From Paludisphaera borealis (lineage in GTDB: Bacteria; Planctomycetota; Planctomycetia; Isosphaerales; Isosphaeraceae): a stretch of 64,000 nucleotides of DNA. The position numbers and the translations under genes are program-made. Below the pieces are notes generated by a model that had not been told where the DNA came from, did no database searches, and worked only from the letters and a program-made list of their open reading frames with translations. Location of the stretch: assembly GCF_001956985.1 (NCBI RefSeq), contig NZ_CP019082.1, positions 5,952,001-6,016,000 on the forward strand. Direction: 5' to 3'. Shown in pieces: positions 1 to 9,600 of the stretch; positions within the stretch are counted from its first letter, which is position 1, and each line of letters starts with the position of its first letter.

Positions 1-634
1 GGGCCATGAAGTGGATCAACTGCTGGCCGTTCTTGGTCGCTTCGACGAGCACCGGGCTGAGGTGGCCGAGGAAGAAGACCATGATGCAGACGATCAGGTT
101 GACGAGCATCGGCAACCGGGTCGAGATCGCCACGCTGATCGCGGTCAGGATCGTCACCTCGAAGAAGCCCAGCGCCAGGCCCGGCAGAACCTGCATCACC
201 TGCGCCAGCCGCTTGGCGTTCTCGGCCGCCCCGGCCGTCTCACGCATGTCGTAGGCGTTCTTGTACCAGACGCCCGCGGCGAACAGCGCGCCCAGCAGCA
301 GGTAGAGGGCCAGCACGCCCAGCTCGATCCCGAGGAACTTGCCGATGATGAACTGGCGGCGGTTGATCGGCTTGGAAAGCAGGGTGATGGCCGTTTTGCC
401 CTCGATCTCCTCGGCGACCGTCGAGCTGGCCGTCAACAGAGCCAGCAGCATGCAGAAGAAGGAGATGGTCGTCAGACCGGTGTCCTTGTACATCTTGATG
501 TCTTCGCCGAACGTGAAGTACGGGACGAAGATCGTGGCGACGAGAAGCGCCGCGGCGAAGAAGGCGATCACGAAGAACGCCGGCTGCCGGATCGTTTCCT
601 TGGCGGTCGCGACCGCGATGGTGAGTGATTTCAT
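1..634 (-). CDS. ABC-2 type transporter permease, 3' end outside window
   Basis: Integral membrane permease of an ABC transporter; the C-terminal part lies beyond the left edge. The first 211 residues are visible from an ATG at 634. A hydrophobic helix spans about residues 18-38 (FFVIAFFAAALLVATIF), followed by an external loop, further helices around 62-75 and 108-125, and two more near 165-205. The phrase SSTVAEEIEGKTAITLLSKP is typical of ABC-2 permeases, where this cytoplasmic segment contacts the ATPase. The substrate cannot be told. Acylphosphatase lies 70 bases upstream on the same strand; the ATPase partner is not in the visible sequence and may lie off the left edge. The family call rests on topology and that loop motif. 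Confidence 0.75.
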   Translation of the reverse strand, partial: MKSLTIAVATAKETIRQPAFFVIAFFAAALLVATIFVPYFTFGEDIKMYKDTGLTTISFFCMLLALLTASSTVAEEIEGKTAITLLSKPINRRQFIIGKFLGIELGVLALYLLLGALFAAGVWYKNAYDMRETAGAAENAKRLAQVMQVLPGLALGFFEVTILTAISVAISTRLPMLVNLIVCIMVFFLGHLSPVLVEATKNGQQLIHFMA

Positions 635-704
635 AGTGCTCTGGTCGGAAGGTAGGTCGAAGAGAACGAAAATCGATGATGACGATCGGCCGTTCCGGCC
701 CGGA

Positions 705-983
705 TCAGCGGCGGACGACGAATCCCGTGAACGTGGGGCCGTCGATCCGCTCGGTCGAGGAATCCAGCTCTCTGATGAAACCGCCCAGCTCCGACTGGAT
801 CGATGCGACGAACCGGTCAAGCTCAGCGGAATCCCCCTCGGCGGCGGCCTCGACCCGGCCGTCGGGAAGATTGCGAACATACCCCGCGACGTCGAACCCA
901 CGCGCCAGCCAGGTCGTCGTCGCCCGAAACCCGACTCCCTGAACCCGTCCCGAAAAGAAGATTCGTCGACGTTCAAGGGGCAT
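705..983 (-). CDS. acyP: Acylphosphatase
   Basis: Small cytoplasmic enzyme that hydrolyses acyl-phosphates such as 1,3-bisphosphoglycerate and carbamoyl phosphate. The 92-residue length is normal for the family. The signature GRVQGVGFR (residues 12-20) carries the phosphate-binding Arg20, and YVRNLPDGRVE holds the catalytic Asn38. It reads toward the ABC permease start with a 70-base gap, so the two may be co-transcribed. Nothing is unusual in the protein. Confidence 0.93.
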   Translation of the reverse strand: MPLERRRIFFSGRVQGVGFRATTTWLARGFDVAGYVRNLPDGRVEAAAEGDSAELDRFVASIQSELGGFIRELDSSTERIDGPTFTGFVVRR

Positions 984-1142
984 GGGAAGACGCGCGTCTC
1001 TGGGGTGGCCGCGTCCGGACGGGTGGTCCGGCCGCGCGAGGGGTCACGCAAGATACACCAGAATCTTATCTTAGCGGCAAGAGGAGAGCCCCGGCAAGAG
1101 TCGGCGAGCGAACCCCTTTAGGACCGGGGCTGAAATACAAGA

Positions 1143-1182
1143 GAGCGCCGGAGGGACCGCGAGAAACGGTCCGCCGGCGCTC
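1143..1182 (-). terminator. Rho-independent terminator downstream of the secreted-protein gene
   Basis: A strong hairpin pairs 1143-1151 with 1174-1182 (nine perfect pairs), then 1154-1159 with 1167-1172, around a short loop. Read on the minus strand it is followed by a T-rich run (TCTTGTATTTC). It lies about 48 bases past the stop codon of the gene ending at 1231. Confidence 0.7.
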
Positions 1183-1230
1183 CGGGTTGTCTACGTTCGA
1201 TCGAGCGAAAGGGTTCACTCGATTGATGAT

Positions 1231-2580
1231 TTACAGCCCGTTGAGGTCGGCGCTCTCGACGACCGCCTGGCCGGCCTGGATCGGCAGCAGGGCCGACCGC
1301 GCGGGGCCGACGCCCACCGCCGCGAACGGGACGCTCGGGGAGCCCGGCGAGGTGCCGGCGCGGAGCCGGACCGACGCCAGGGTGAACGGCAGCCGGTTCT
1401 CGACTCGAAGCATCGTGCTGGTCACGGTTCGCTTGGCGGGCGTGACCGTCACGAAGGTTCGGACCAGCTCGGATTCGAGGCTCTGAACCAGGCTCGACGA
1501 ATCGAGCACCGCGAGCGACGAGTGGTCGCTGAACGCGGTCTTGCCGAGCGGCCGCCAATGGTCTTCGCTGGAGCAGTAGCTGACGTTCACGCGGCCGCGA
1601 GTCTCGCCGATCTCGGAGGTGGCGACGGTGAGCCTCACGAACAGGGCCGGGGCCTTGGCCGAGGGGGGCTGGTCGCCGTCGACCGACTGGATCGGCAGCC
1701 CGAGGAGGCGAAGCCCTTCGAGCTTGCCGTTCAGCCGCTTCGCGTCGGCGGCGAACGCGCCTTCAGCGACGATCTGGACGTAGACGCGGCCTTCGGTCAG
1801 AAGCGAGGGGTCGACGAGGTCGGCGTTCGACGCGTCGACGGCGTCGACGAACCGCGCCGCCAGCGCGATCTCGTGATCGTTGACGACCTTGCCGTCGCGC
1901 GAGGCCATCGCCTCGAAGGCGACGCCGTTGCAGATCCGCCACATCGACGCCTGCGCGACCCCCTGACTGGTGCCCAGCAGGGCGAGGCTGCGAAGCGCCT
2001 TGCGGACGCGGACGTCGGTGCTGTATTCGTCCACGTCCACGAGGGTGAAGCTGTCGCGCGGGGTCGGCGTGTCGACGCCGTAGTTGAGGCAGACCGCCGG
2101 GATCGAGACGTCGAGCGTCTCACCGACGGGGACCGCCACCGAGGCGCTCGACGACGACCCGGCGACCGGCACCGATCGCAGGCCGGTCGCGTTCTGGGCG
2201 CCGAGGAACTGGCCGAAGGCTCCCGGCCGGTTGGTGATCATCCCCAGGCCCATGCTCTGGAAGCCCCGGCCTCCCCCCTGGCCGGCGGCGCTCGAGGCGA
2301 CCAGGCCGGGCGGGACGATGACGTTGAGCCGCTTGCTCGACGTGTTGTGGATGGTCAGGCGAACCTTGTCCTGCCCCTGGCCGCGGGCGGTGACGCTGAG
2401 GTCGCCCGCCTTGCTCGCCTTGAGGAGGTCGACGGTTTCGGTCTCGGCTCCCGACGGAAGCGTCGAGGGCTCGGAGTCGACCGCCTGCGCGGTCGCGAGG
2501 GGACTTCCCAGGATCATAAGGCTGCTGACCAGTCCCGAGGCCGCGAGGGCCCGGACCAGGTGAAGGCGTCGCCACGTCAT
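1231..2580 (-). CDS. Hypothetical secreted protein
   Basis: No family recognised. The 449-residue product begins with a classical signal peptide: basic MTWRRLHLVR, a hydrophobic stretch to about residue 30, and a likely cleavage after ATAQA. A Gly-rich segment at about 97-130 and a Ser/Ala-rich segment near 145-155 follow. The remainder looks globular, with short beta-type runs such as RVYVQIVAEGAFA and ALFVRLTVATSEIG. It is probably periplasmic or surface-exposed. Start chosen as the ATG at 2580, directly before the signal peptide. A terminator follows, so it is likely monocistronic. Confidence 0.7.
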   Translation of the reverse strand: MTWRRLHLVRALAASGLVSSLMILGSPLATAQAVDSEPSTLPSGAETETVDLLKASKAGDLSVTARGQGQDKVRLTIHNTSSKRLNVIVPPGLVASSAAGQGGGRGFQSMGLGMITNRPGAFGQFLGAQNATGLRSVPVAGSSSSASVAVPVGETLDVSIPAVCLNYGVDTPTPRDSFTLVDVDEYSTDVRVRKALRSLALLGTSQGVAQASMWRICNGVAFEAMASRDGKVVNDHEIALAARFVDAVDASNADLVDPSLLTEGRVYVQIVAEGAFAADAKRLNGKLEGLRLLGLPIQSVDGDQPPSAKAPALFVRLTVATSEIGETRGRVNVSYCSSEDHWRPLGKTAFSDHSSLAVLDSSSLVQSLESELVRTFVTVTPAKRTVTSTMLRVENRLPFTLASVRLRAGTSPGSPSVPFAAVGVGPARSALLPIQAGQAVVESADLNGL

Positions 2581-2829
2581 TGGGTAGGACCTTTCTGGAC
2601 GGGGCCGACGATGAGAGGGGAGGACGTTCCCGCTCCGGGCCCGTTGCTTCGTCTATTGACCGGGTTGTTCCAACCGAAGTTCCGAACCGCGACGGGCCGA
2701 GGCCGTCATCCGAAATGACGTTTCCAGGCGCGCGGTTATTCGAACTCGCCACCTCAAATTATTCGGCAGTCCGCGACCAAACCATCGCACGAAATGCCCG
2801 CCGGCCATGACTTTCCGAGGGAGTTCGCG

Positions 2830-3735
2830 TCATGGCTCGACCACCAGGACGCACCAGAACGGCGTATCATCGGAGCCATTCGCATAACCGATACCCACGG
2901 TCTTGAACGGCCCCAGCAGCATCTCCTTCTGCTTCTCGTTTCTCAACAACGATTCTACCACGTCGTCGGCCGTCGGATTGCCCGAAGCCATGCTTTGGTT
3001 CAGCTTCGAGAACGGGACGCCGGCTTGCTTCAGAAGCTGGACGAGGTCAGGCAGTTTCGGTTTTTCTGATTGGTCCGCCTTTTCGGGGGGCAGCGTGTCG
3101 GCCTCTGCCGCCGCGACGGCCATTTTGCGGGCGACTCCCGCGAGCTTCGCGTCGACTTCAAGCGGGTCGGCCCCCGCCTCCTTCCGCGCGGCGTTCAGGT
3201 TCTCGACCGCCTTCGCGGCCGCCTCGGCCGGGTTCAGGCGGAGGATCGGCTCGCCGAACTCCACGCACCAGTAGGGCTCGCCCGACTCGTCGATCACCCG
3301 CGCCGCTCCCATCTGGGTGAACGGTCCGAGGATGTTGGCTTTGTGGCCCGGACTCTCCATCCAGGCTTCAAGCACCTGGTCGACTCCCGACTGCCCCGCC
3401 GCGATGTTCTCACCGGTGCGAACATAATGATAACCCGCGCGTTTCACGCGCTCGTCGGGGGTGGAGCCGTCGCTCCCTTCGTGGGTCATTTTTTCCTGTT
3501 CGGCCATGTCGTCGGCGTGGCGTCGAGCGGCCGTGGTCAGCTTTGCGTCGATCGTCAGCGGAGGCAGCTTGGCGTCGGCCCGAGCCTGGTTGTGGGCGTC
3601 GAGCAACTGGCGGTTGAGCCGGTCGGCGTCGGGGTCGCTCGGGGCTTCACGTACGACGGCCGGCACCGTGTCCGGAGGGGTTTGTCGCGAGGGAGCGAGC
3701 ACGAGCCAGAGGATGTAGGCGAGTCCAGCGTACAT
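2830..3735 (-). CDS. Membrane-anchored protein with two CAP (SCP/PR1) domains
   Basis: Residues 1-13 form a short N-terminal membrane segment. The first CAP domain spans about 40-165 and has the usual family landmarks: HNQARADAKLPPL, HADDMAEQEKMTHEG, GENIAAG and WMESPGHKANILGPF with the CAP His/Glu residues. A second, more degenerate copy covers about 170-301; it keeps the end (LLGPFKTVGIGYA, FWCVLVVEP) but lacks the H-E motifs. CAP-domain proteins are extracellular, and many bacterial ones have no assigned activity. The second copy probably arose by internal duplication and lost its metal-site residues. Confidence 0.85.
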   Translation of the reverse strand: MYAGLAYILWLVLAPSRQTPPDTVPAVVREAPSDPDADRLNRQLLDAHNQARADAKLPPLTIDAKLTTAARRHADDMAEQEKMTHEGSDGSTPDERVKRAGYHYVRTGENIAAGQSGVDQVLEAWMESPGHKANILGPFTQMGAARVIDESGEPYWCVEFGEPILRLNPAEAAAKAVENLNAARKEAGADPLEVDAKLAGVARKMAVAAAEADTLPPEKADQSEKPKLPDLVQLLKQAGVPFSKLNQSMASGNPTADDVVESLLRNEKQKEMLLGPFKTVGIGYANGSDDTPFWCVLVVEP

Positions 3736-3863
3736 GGTTTCCGCTTTCTTTGGTTCCGGCGTCCGGTGTTCAGAGGAAAGGATTGACCTGAGTGCATGAA
3801 CCGCATTAACTTGAGATGGCTATTACGTCTCGGACTGTCTTGCCCAGGTACGCGAGGGGCCCC

Positions 3864-4358
3864 ATGAGCTTTGGCGAGGACGACAGCGGCAACGAAGTCG
3901 AGCTGGAAACCATCCATGGGCGCAACTGGCCGACGGTGACTCAGTTTTCCGTCTTCCTGGAGAACCGGGTCGGCCAGCTTTTGGAAGTCGTCCGCTCGTT
4001 TCACGGCACCAAGGTGAAGATCGTCGGGTTGACCATCTCCGACTCGGCCGATTGCTCGATCCTCCGGCTGATCCTCAGCCATCCCGAGCAAGGACGAGAG
4101 ATTCTTTCTCTCAATAAGCATGCCTTCGCCGAAAACGAACTGGTCGCCGCCGAGCTTCCGGCCGCGTCATCGTCCTTGGCGGAACTTTGCATGGCCTTGC
4201 TGCGGGCCGAGATCAACATCCATTACGCCTATCCGCTGATCGTGCATCCGCGCGGCCGCTCGGCCGTCGCCATGCATATCGACAACAACGAGCAAGCCAG
4301 CCGGACCTTGCACGACATGGGCTTCGAGATCCTCTGCGAAGCCGATCTTCAAGGCTGA
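3864..4358 (+). CDS. ACT-domain protein
   Basis: A 164-residue protein with two ACT-like regulatory folds: the first at about 20-85 (VTQFSVFLENRVGQLLEVVR), the second at about 90-160 (LAELCMALLRAEINIHYAY). ACT domains usually bind amino acids, and no catalytic domain is attached, so it may sense a small ligand or partner another protein (inference). Start: ATG 3864 is preceded by a GAGGGGC site; an in-frame ATG at 3816 would add 16 residues with weaker spacing. Divergent from the CAP-domain gene, with about 128 bases between them. Confidence 0.8.
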   Translation: MSFGEDDSGNEVELETIHGRNWPTVTQFSVFLENRVGQLLEVVRSFHGTKVKIVGLTISDSADCSILRLILSHPEQGREILSLNKHAFAENELVAAELPAASSSLAELCMALLRAEINIHYAYPLIVHPRGRSAVAMHIDNNEQASRTLHDMGFEILCEADLQG

Positions 4359-4416
4359 CTCATCGCGCTCACCTGGACGGTTTCCGGCCACGTGAGATGG
4401 AGGCAATGCCTCAGCC

Positions 4417-5184
4417 TTACTCCGGCTTGCGGGCCGCGAGCATGAGGTTGCTGGCGACGCGGTAGAACGGCCAGGTGCGTTCGAGCAGGGCGTTGGCGAG
4501 CCAGACGGGCCGGTCGAACTTCTGGTACAGGTTCTTGACGCGGTCGGGGAAGCCGTTGAGCATCGTCGGCACGACCAGGCGGTACTCGGTCGACACGACC
4601 TCGAAGCCGGCGTCCTTCAACTGGGCTCGGGCCGAGTCCATCGTGTAGAGCCGATCGTGGGCGGTGTGTCCCATCCGGCGCTGGACGGCCTCGGTATAGC
4701 TGTGGCGGTTGGGCAGGCACGAGACCAGGAACCGCCCGCCGGGCCTGACGACGCGGAAGACCTCGCGGAGCGACTCGTACTCGTAGTCGACGTGTTCCCA
4801 GACGCCGTTGCTGGTGACGACGTCGAAGAAGCCGTCGGCGTAGTCGAGCACGTAGGGGTGCTGGATCACGGCGTACTGGAGCCGGCTGTACTCGTAGAAC
4901 GGGCGGTAGGAGTCGGCGGCGACGCAGTCGCAGCCGTGCAGCTCGATCTCGGGACCGAATCGGAGCCGGTAGATGCACGAGTCGACGGCGTGCTGGCATC
5001 CCCATTCGAGGACGCGGTCGGTCGGCTTGATCCGGCTCGCCAGCCAGTCGATCATCGCCAGCCGGCGGCGGAGCGTGAGCGACATCGAGAAGTGCGCTTC
5101 CAGGTAGTCGAGGTACGCGCCGGTCACGTTCTGCGACGCGACGTACTCGCGTTGCTGCGCCCAGAGGTCGCGAATGAGCGCCAT
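4417..5184 (-). CDS. Class I SAM-dependent methyltransferase
   Basis: A 255-residue soluble Rossmann-fold methyltransferase. Motif I is VLEWGCQHAVDSCIY (about 58-72), a W/C variant of the usual D-x-G-x-G; the acidic post-II segment is FFDVVTSNGVWEHVDYE, and the beta-5 region is VVRPGGRFLVSCLP. A mobile, aromatic C-terminus (LLERTWPFYRVASNLML) could contact a membrane or large substrate. The substrate is unknown. It converges with the ACT-domain gene, about 58 bases apart. Confidence 0.82.
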   Translation of the reverse strand: MALIRDLWAQQREYVASQNVTGAYLDYLEAHFSMSLTLRRRLAMIDWLASRIKPTDRVLEWGCQHAVDSCIYRLRFGPEIELHGCDCVAADSYRPFYEYSRLQYAVIQHPYVLDYADGFFDVVTSNGVWEHVDYEYESLREVFRVVRPGGRFLVSCLPNRHSYTEAVQRRMGHTAHDRLYTMDSARAQLKDAGFEVVSTEYRLVVPTMLNGFPDRVKNLYQKFDRPVWLANALLERTWPFYRVASNLMLAARKPE

Positions 5185-5505
5185 CTCGGCCTCGCGGTCG
5201 CCGCGCGTCAGGTCGCGGCCGTCGCCCGTCGCGTCGGCGCCGGACTTCGCGAACAGTCGGCGGCGAGCGGAACGGGTCGAAGGGCCGACTTCGGACGGGC
5301 GATCAGTCGTGGAGGCGGAAATCGGCTGCTCCTTTCGAACGGATGAGCTCCGGTCGTTCCTGGGCTCGCGGAGGCGGCGAGACTTTATCGGCTAAGCCCG
5401 GATCGTGCAAGATCATCCGAAACGCCGATCTGGGATGACATCGTCTGCGACCTTGTGAGACGATGGAACCCGACGCAGCCTGGGATTGTCGCACCCGAGG
5501 AAAGG
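5185..5505. other. Intergenic region between divergent genes
   Basis: About 320 bases between the methyltransferase (minus) and the acyl-CoA dehydrogenase-like gene (plus). It must hold both promoters. No convincing -35/-10 pair, operator or RNA could be picked out by eye, and no small coding frame with a good ribosome-binding site was seen. Confidence 0.5.
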
Positions 5506-6603
5506 ATGAAAAACGACGTGATCTCCTGGACGGAACCCGAGTCCGAAGAGTCGGCGATCGTGGACGTCACGCAGGCCCTGCGCGCCGCCGACGGCCCGGC
5601 CGACATCGCCGGTGAATGGCCGGAAACGCTGTGGGGCTTGCTGGTCGACGCCGGCGCGACGCGGTGGTCGATCCCGACCGAGTTCGGCGGCGGCGAGTGC
5701 CCGCGTCCGCTCCTGGTCCAGCGTTACGCGCGGCTTGCCGAGGCGAGCCTGACGGCCGTTTTCATCCTCTCGCAGCACGACGCCGCCATCCGCCGGTTGA
5801 CCGGCTCGGCCGACCGGCCGACCGCCCGTCGATGGCTGTCGGCGATCGCCGACGGCGCGGTCGCCACCGTCGGCATCTCCCAGCTCACGACCTCGCGCCG
5901 GCTCGGGGCGAAGGCCCTGGTCGCGACCGAGATCGGCGGTGGCCGCTATCGACTCGACGGCGGCATGCCCTGGGTGACGGCCGCCGAGCGGGCCGACGTC
6001 CTCGTCACCGGGGCGTTCCTCGACGACGACCGCCAGGTCCTGCTGGCGCTCCCGACCGACCTCCCCGGCGTCGTCGTCAAGCCCGCGTTCGACCTGGCGG
6101 CGCTCCAGGCGTCGCGGACGGCCGAGGTCGTCGTCAGCGGAGTCGAGATCGACGAGTCCGACATCCTCTTCGGCCCCTCGACCGAGATCTCGTCGCAGCC
6201 CGGCGTGGTCGGCACGGCGGGGCTGGAAACCTCGGCCCTAGCCCTCGGCCAGTCGGCCGCGGCGATCGGCGGTCTCGCCGCCGCCCTGGCGCTCGGCCGC
6301 GACGACCTCGCTGAGCCGCTCGACGTCCTGTCCGAGTCGTGGCGGCAGTCCTGGGACTTGCTGATGACCTGCGCCCGAGGCGAGGGCGATTCCTCGTCCG
6401 CCGGCCAGCTTCGCACCCAGGCCAACGCCCTGGCCCTGCGAACGACCCAGGCCTACCTGACCGCTCGCAAAGGCAGCGGCTTCCTCCGCTCCGAACCGGC
6501 CCAGCGCTGGGCGCGCCAGGCCCTCTTCTTCCTCGTCTGGTCCTGCCCGTCCCCCATCGCCCAGGCGGCCATCCGCGACCTGGCGGGGATCTGCCCGGCG
6601 TGA
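5506..6603 (+). CDS. Acyl-CoA dehydrogenase family protein
   Basis: A 365-residue flavoprotein-like sequence. The N-terminal helical part (about 15-110) includes WSIPTEFGGGECPRP, the loop typical of acyl-CoA dehydrogenases. The middle beta domain has YRLDGGMPWVTAAERADVLVTGA, matching the family's substrate/FAD region. The C-terminal helical domain is shorter and the usual catalytic Glu region is not obvious, so activity on acyl-CoA is uncertain. Start: ATG 5506 follows GAGGAAAGG; the longer frame from 5455 lacks a site. It could oxidise a fatty acyl-CoA or a related substrate; no neighbour clarifies this. Confidence 0.75.
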   Translation: MKNDVISWTEPESEESAIVDVTQALRAADGPADIAGEWPETLWGLLVDAGATRWSIPTEFGGGECPRPLLVQRYARLAEASLTAVFILSQHDAAIRRLTGSADRPTARRWLSAIADGAVATVGISQLTTSRRLGAKALVATEIGGGRYRLDGGMPWVTAAERADVLVTGAFLDDDRQVLLALPTDLPGVVVKPAFDLAALQASRTAEVVVSGVEIDESDILFGPSTEISSQPGVVGTAGLETSALALGQSAAAIGGLAAALALGRDDLAEPLDVLSESWRQSWDLLMTCARGEGDSSSAGQLRTQANALALRTTQAYLTARKGSGFLRSEPAQRWARQALFFLVWSCPSPIAQAAIRDLAGICPA

Positions 6604-6619
6604 GCGCGGGCGATGGGGG

Positions 6620-9600
6620 TCACCTCGAAAACGCGCAGAGCGATTCGACATGGTCGCGGCTGCCGTCGGTGACCCAGCCGTCGAGCTGGGCGGTGTCTTT
6701 GAGCTGCTGGCCGCGGCGGCGGCTGACGGCGAGGAACGAGCAGGGGAGGTCGCGGAGCGAGGTCAGGTCGCCCCAGAGCTTCTCGAACTGGGCGACGGGG
6801 AAGACGTCTTCCTGGCCGTGCCCCCAGCGCCGCTTCACGTCCTTGATCGTCACGTAGGTCGGCACCCGGGCCGCGAGAGCCCGCACGGCGGCGGCGACCT
6901 TCTCGGGCGACCGGCCGAGGTCGTCGCGCGAGAGGTGCAGCGTCTGGAGCAGGCCGTCGATCCGGACCCAGGTCGTCAGTGAGTTGTAATAGCGGAGGCC
7001 GAATTCGGTGTCCTCGCGCGGCTGCGCGAGCCCCTCCAACAGCCGGAGCCGACCGGCGACCTTCGCGAGCCCGCCCCCACGATCGTCGATCCGGCGTGGG
7101 ATGACCTCAAAGCTCAGGCTCGCGCCGGCTTCGACGGCCAGGCCGAGCACCCCCGGATCGACGATCGCGCCCAGGGTGTCGATGTTGTGGACCATCAGCC
7201 ATTTCAGGTTCGGGTGCTCGACGAGGATCTTCGCGAGCAGGCCGTTCCGCAGCAAGTTGGGGACCTCGTAGAAGTGTCCCGGCGGATTGAAGAGTTGGGC
7301 CGGCAGGTTGTCGGTGTAGTCGGAGCCCTCGCCCTGCGACCGCGCCCATTCGAGGATCGCGCGGCGGCCGGCCTCGCGGACCTTCTGCTTGTTCTCGTCG
7401 AGCGTTTCGTGAGTCGACTCCTCCCAGAGGAACGAGAGGTCGCGGGTCATGGGGACCAGCCGCTGACCGATCGACTGCCCGCGCGAGAGGAACACCGGGC
7501 CGTCGTGCCCGTAGTTTTGCGTGTCGGCCAGGTGGCGTTCGATAGCCTCGTGGGTCAGATAGCTTGTCGTGACGATGTGCGGGATGCGAACGTCCAGTGC
7601 CTTCTGGACGGCCCGCGTCTTGGCGAGGTGGATCTCTAGGAAGCTGCGGTGGACGCCTCCCAGCGTGACGAACGGGTTGATCGCCTTGACCACTCCCGCG
7701 CCGGTGGTCCAGCGGCTGCCGACCCCCGCCGCCAGCGACACCACGGCGACCTCGCCGCGGCGGATCATCCGTTCGCCGGCCTCGATCGCGGCCTTCGGGA
7801 TGCGGTCGTGCGCGGCGATCAGGTCGCTGTCGTCGACGTCGCGAATCTCCAGGTCGACGGGCAGCCGGTTGCGCGCCAGGCCGATCCGCCCGCGCTGAAG
7901 GTCTTCACGGAGGCTCTCGTGCTGGACCGGGTCGAAGCCGTTCTCGCGGCGGATCGTCTGAGCCTGCTCCTCCCACCGCGAGGCCGTCGAATCCGATGCG
8001 CTTCGGGTGACCGGGAACAGGTTGTTGATCATCGTCCGGAAGACGCGGAGCAGCTCGGGAGTCTCGGCGCAGTGGTTGGCGAAGTGGTCGATGTCGGCCT
8101 TGCGAAGCTGGTCGAGGTTCGCCGTCCCCGCCGCGATCATCCGGGGGGCCTGAAGGGTGTAGTACCGGGGCGGCATCATGGCCGATCCCTGGTCGTCGAG
8201 TGTGGCGAACGTCCCCCGGGGATTGATCCGGAAGTCGTAGACGACCGGCTCCATCGCGAACGGCAAGGCGTCGTCGAGCGAGCCCTTGACCTCGCTCATG
8301 ATCGCGCCGATCCGCGACTGGAACTCGTCGTGCCGCTCAGGAGCGACGAAGAACGCCATCCCGCCCCCCGACATGCCGCCGAGCATCAGGAAGCCCCAGA
8401 AATCGTCCCCCATCGCCTTCTTCGCTTCGCGGATGATCCCTTCGGTGAACGCGCTCGTGACCCAGGGGATGATCCCCTTGAGCGGCCCTTCCCAGTTGCG
8501 GGTGGTCGCCTCGCCCAGCGCCCGGACGTCGGCCTGTTCGACGGCCCCGCGCACCTTCTCGAAGATCGCCAGCGCCTCTTGCCTTGCCTGCCATTCGGCG
8601 TCGCCGCGGAGCAAGTACTTCGCGGTCACCATGTTGAGGATCGGGCCGACGTTCTGCGCCATGCCGCCGTGAACCAGCACCAGGCTCCGCGCCAGCGCGT
8701 CGGGGAACGAGGCCGAGCCGTCGGGCCTCGCGTCGCCGGCGATCAGTTGATGCGAAGGCAGCAGGCGTCCCCGGCTGATCCCCCACTCGGGGTCGGTCTC
8801 GCCGGCCGGCACGCCCGAGATCAGCTTCACGCCCGGGAAGACGCCGCCGGAATCTTGCCAGCCGCCCCCCGAGCCGCCGATCCACTCGCCGAGGATCGCT
8901 CGCGCCACGACCACGCGGGCCTCGTCGAGTTCCAAGGGGCCGGTGAGGTTCTTCGTCTGGCCGGTCGCCCGCATCAGGAGGGAGATCAATGAGGCGAGCA
9001 GGTTGGTCGAAACGGCCAGGCGCGAGCCCTTGGGGATGTCGTTGACCTTGCTGACGATCTCCAGACCGTGGCCGGGACGGACCACCCGGGCCAGCAGGTC
9101 GGCGAGCGAGACGGCGGTCCCTTCGAGCGCCGGGGGGACGAGTCCCGAGGCGATCACGCCGGCCTTGACCAGACCCAGGTAGTCGTTGCCGAAGTTGAAC
9201 AGCTCGTCGAGGGTTTCGACGTCCTTGGTCGCGTTGAGGTCGAGGCTGGTGAGCCGGAGCAGGGGCTCGGCGATCACCCGGAGCCGGCATTCGATCGGCG
9301 GCGAGGGCTGGTCGTCGCGGCCGTGGACGCCGAGATCGACCGAGATGTTCAGCACCCGGGCGCCTTCGGGGTAATCCATGCCCAGGAAGAAGATGTCGGA
9401 CCAGCCGCTGTGCGAGAGGTCGAGCCGCACCGGCGTCTGTTCGGTGAGGATCGGATAGAGCCCGTCTTCCGACGCGCGGTCGAGCAGCCGGGCGTCGAGT
9501 CGCAACGGATGCTCGTCGACGCCTCCGACCCGGAACATCCAGCGGTTCCCCGCGCAGCTCCGGACCGACCGCCGCACCTGGTCGGCCAACGTCTGAAACG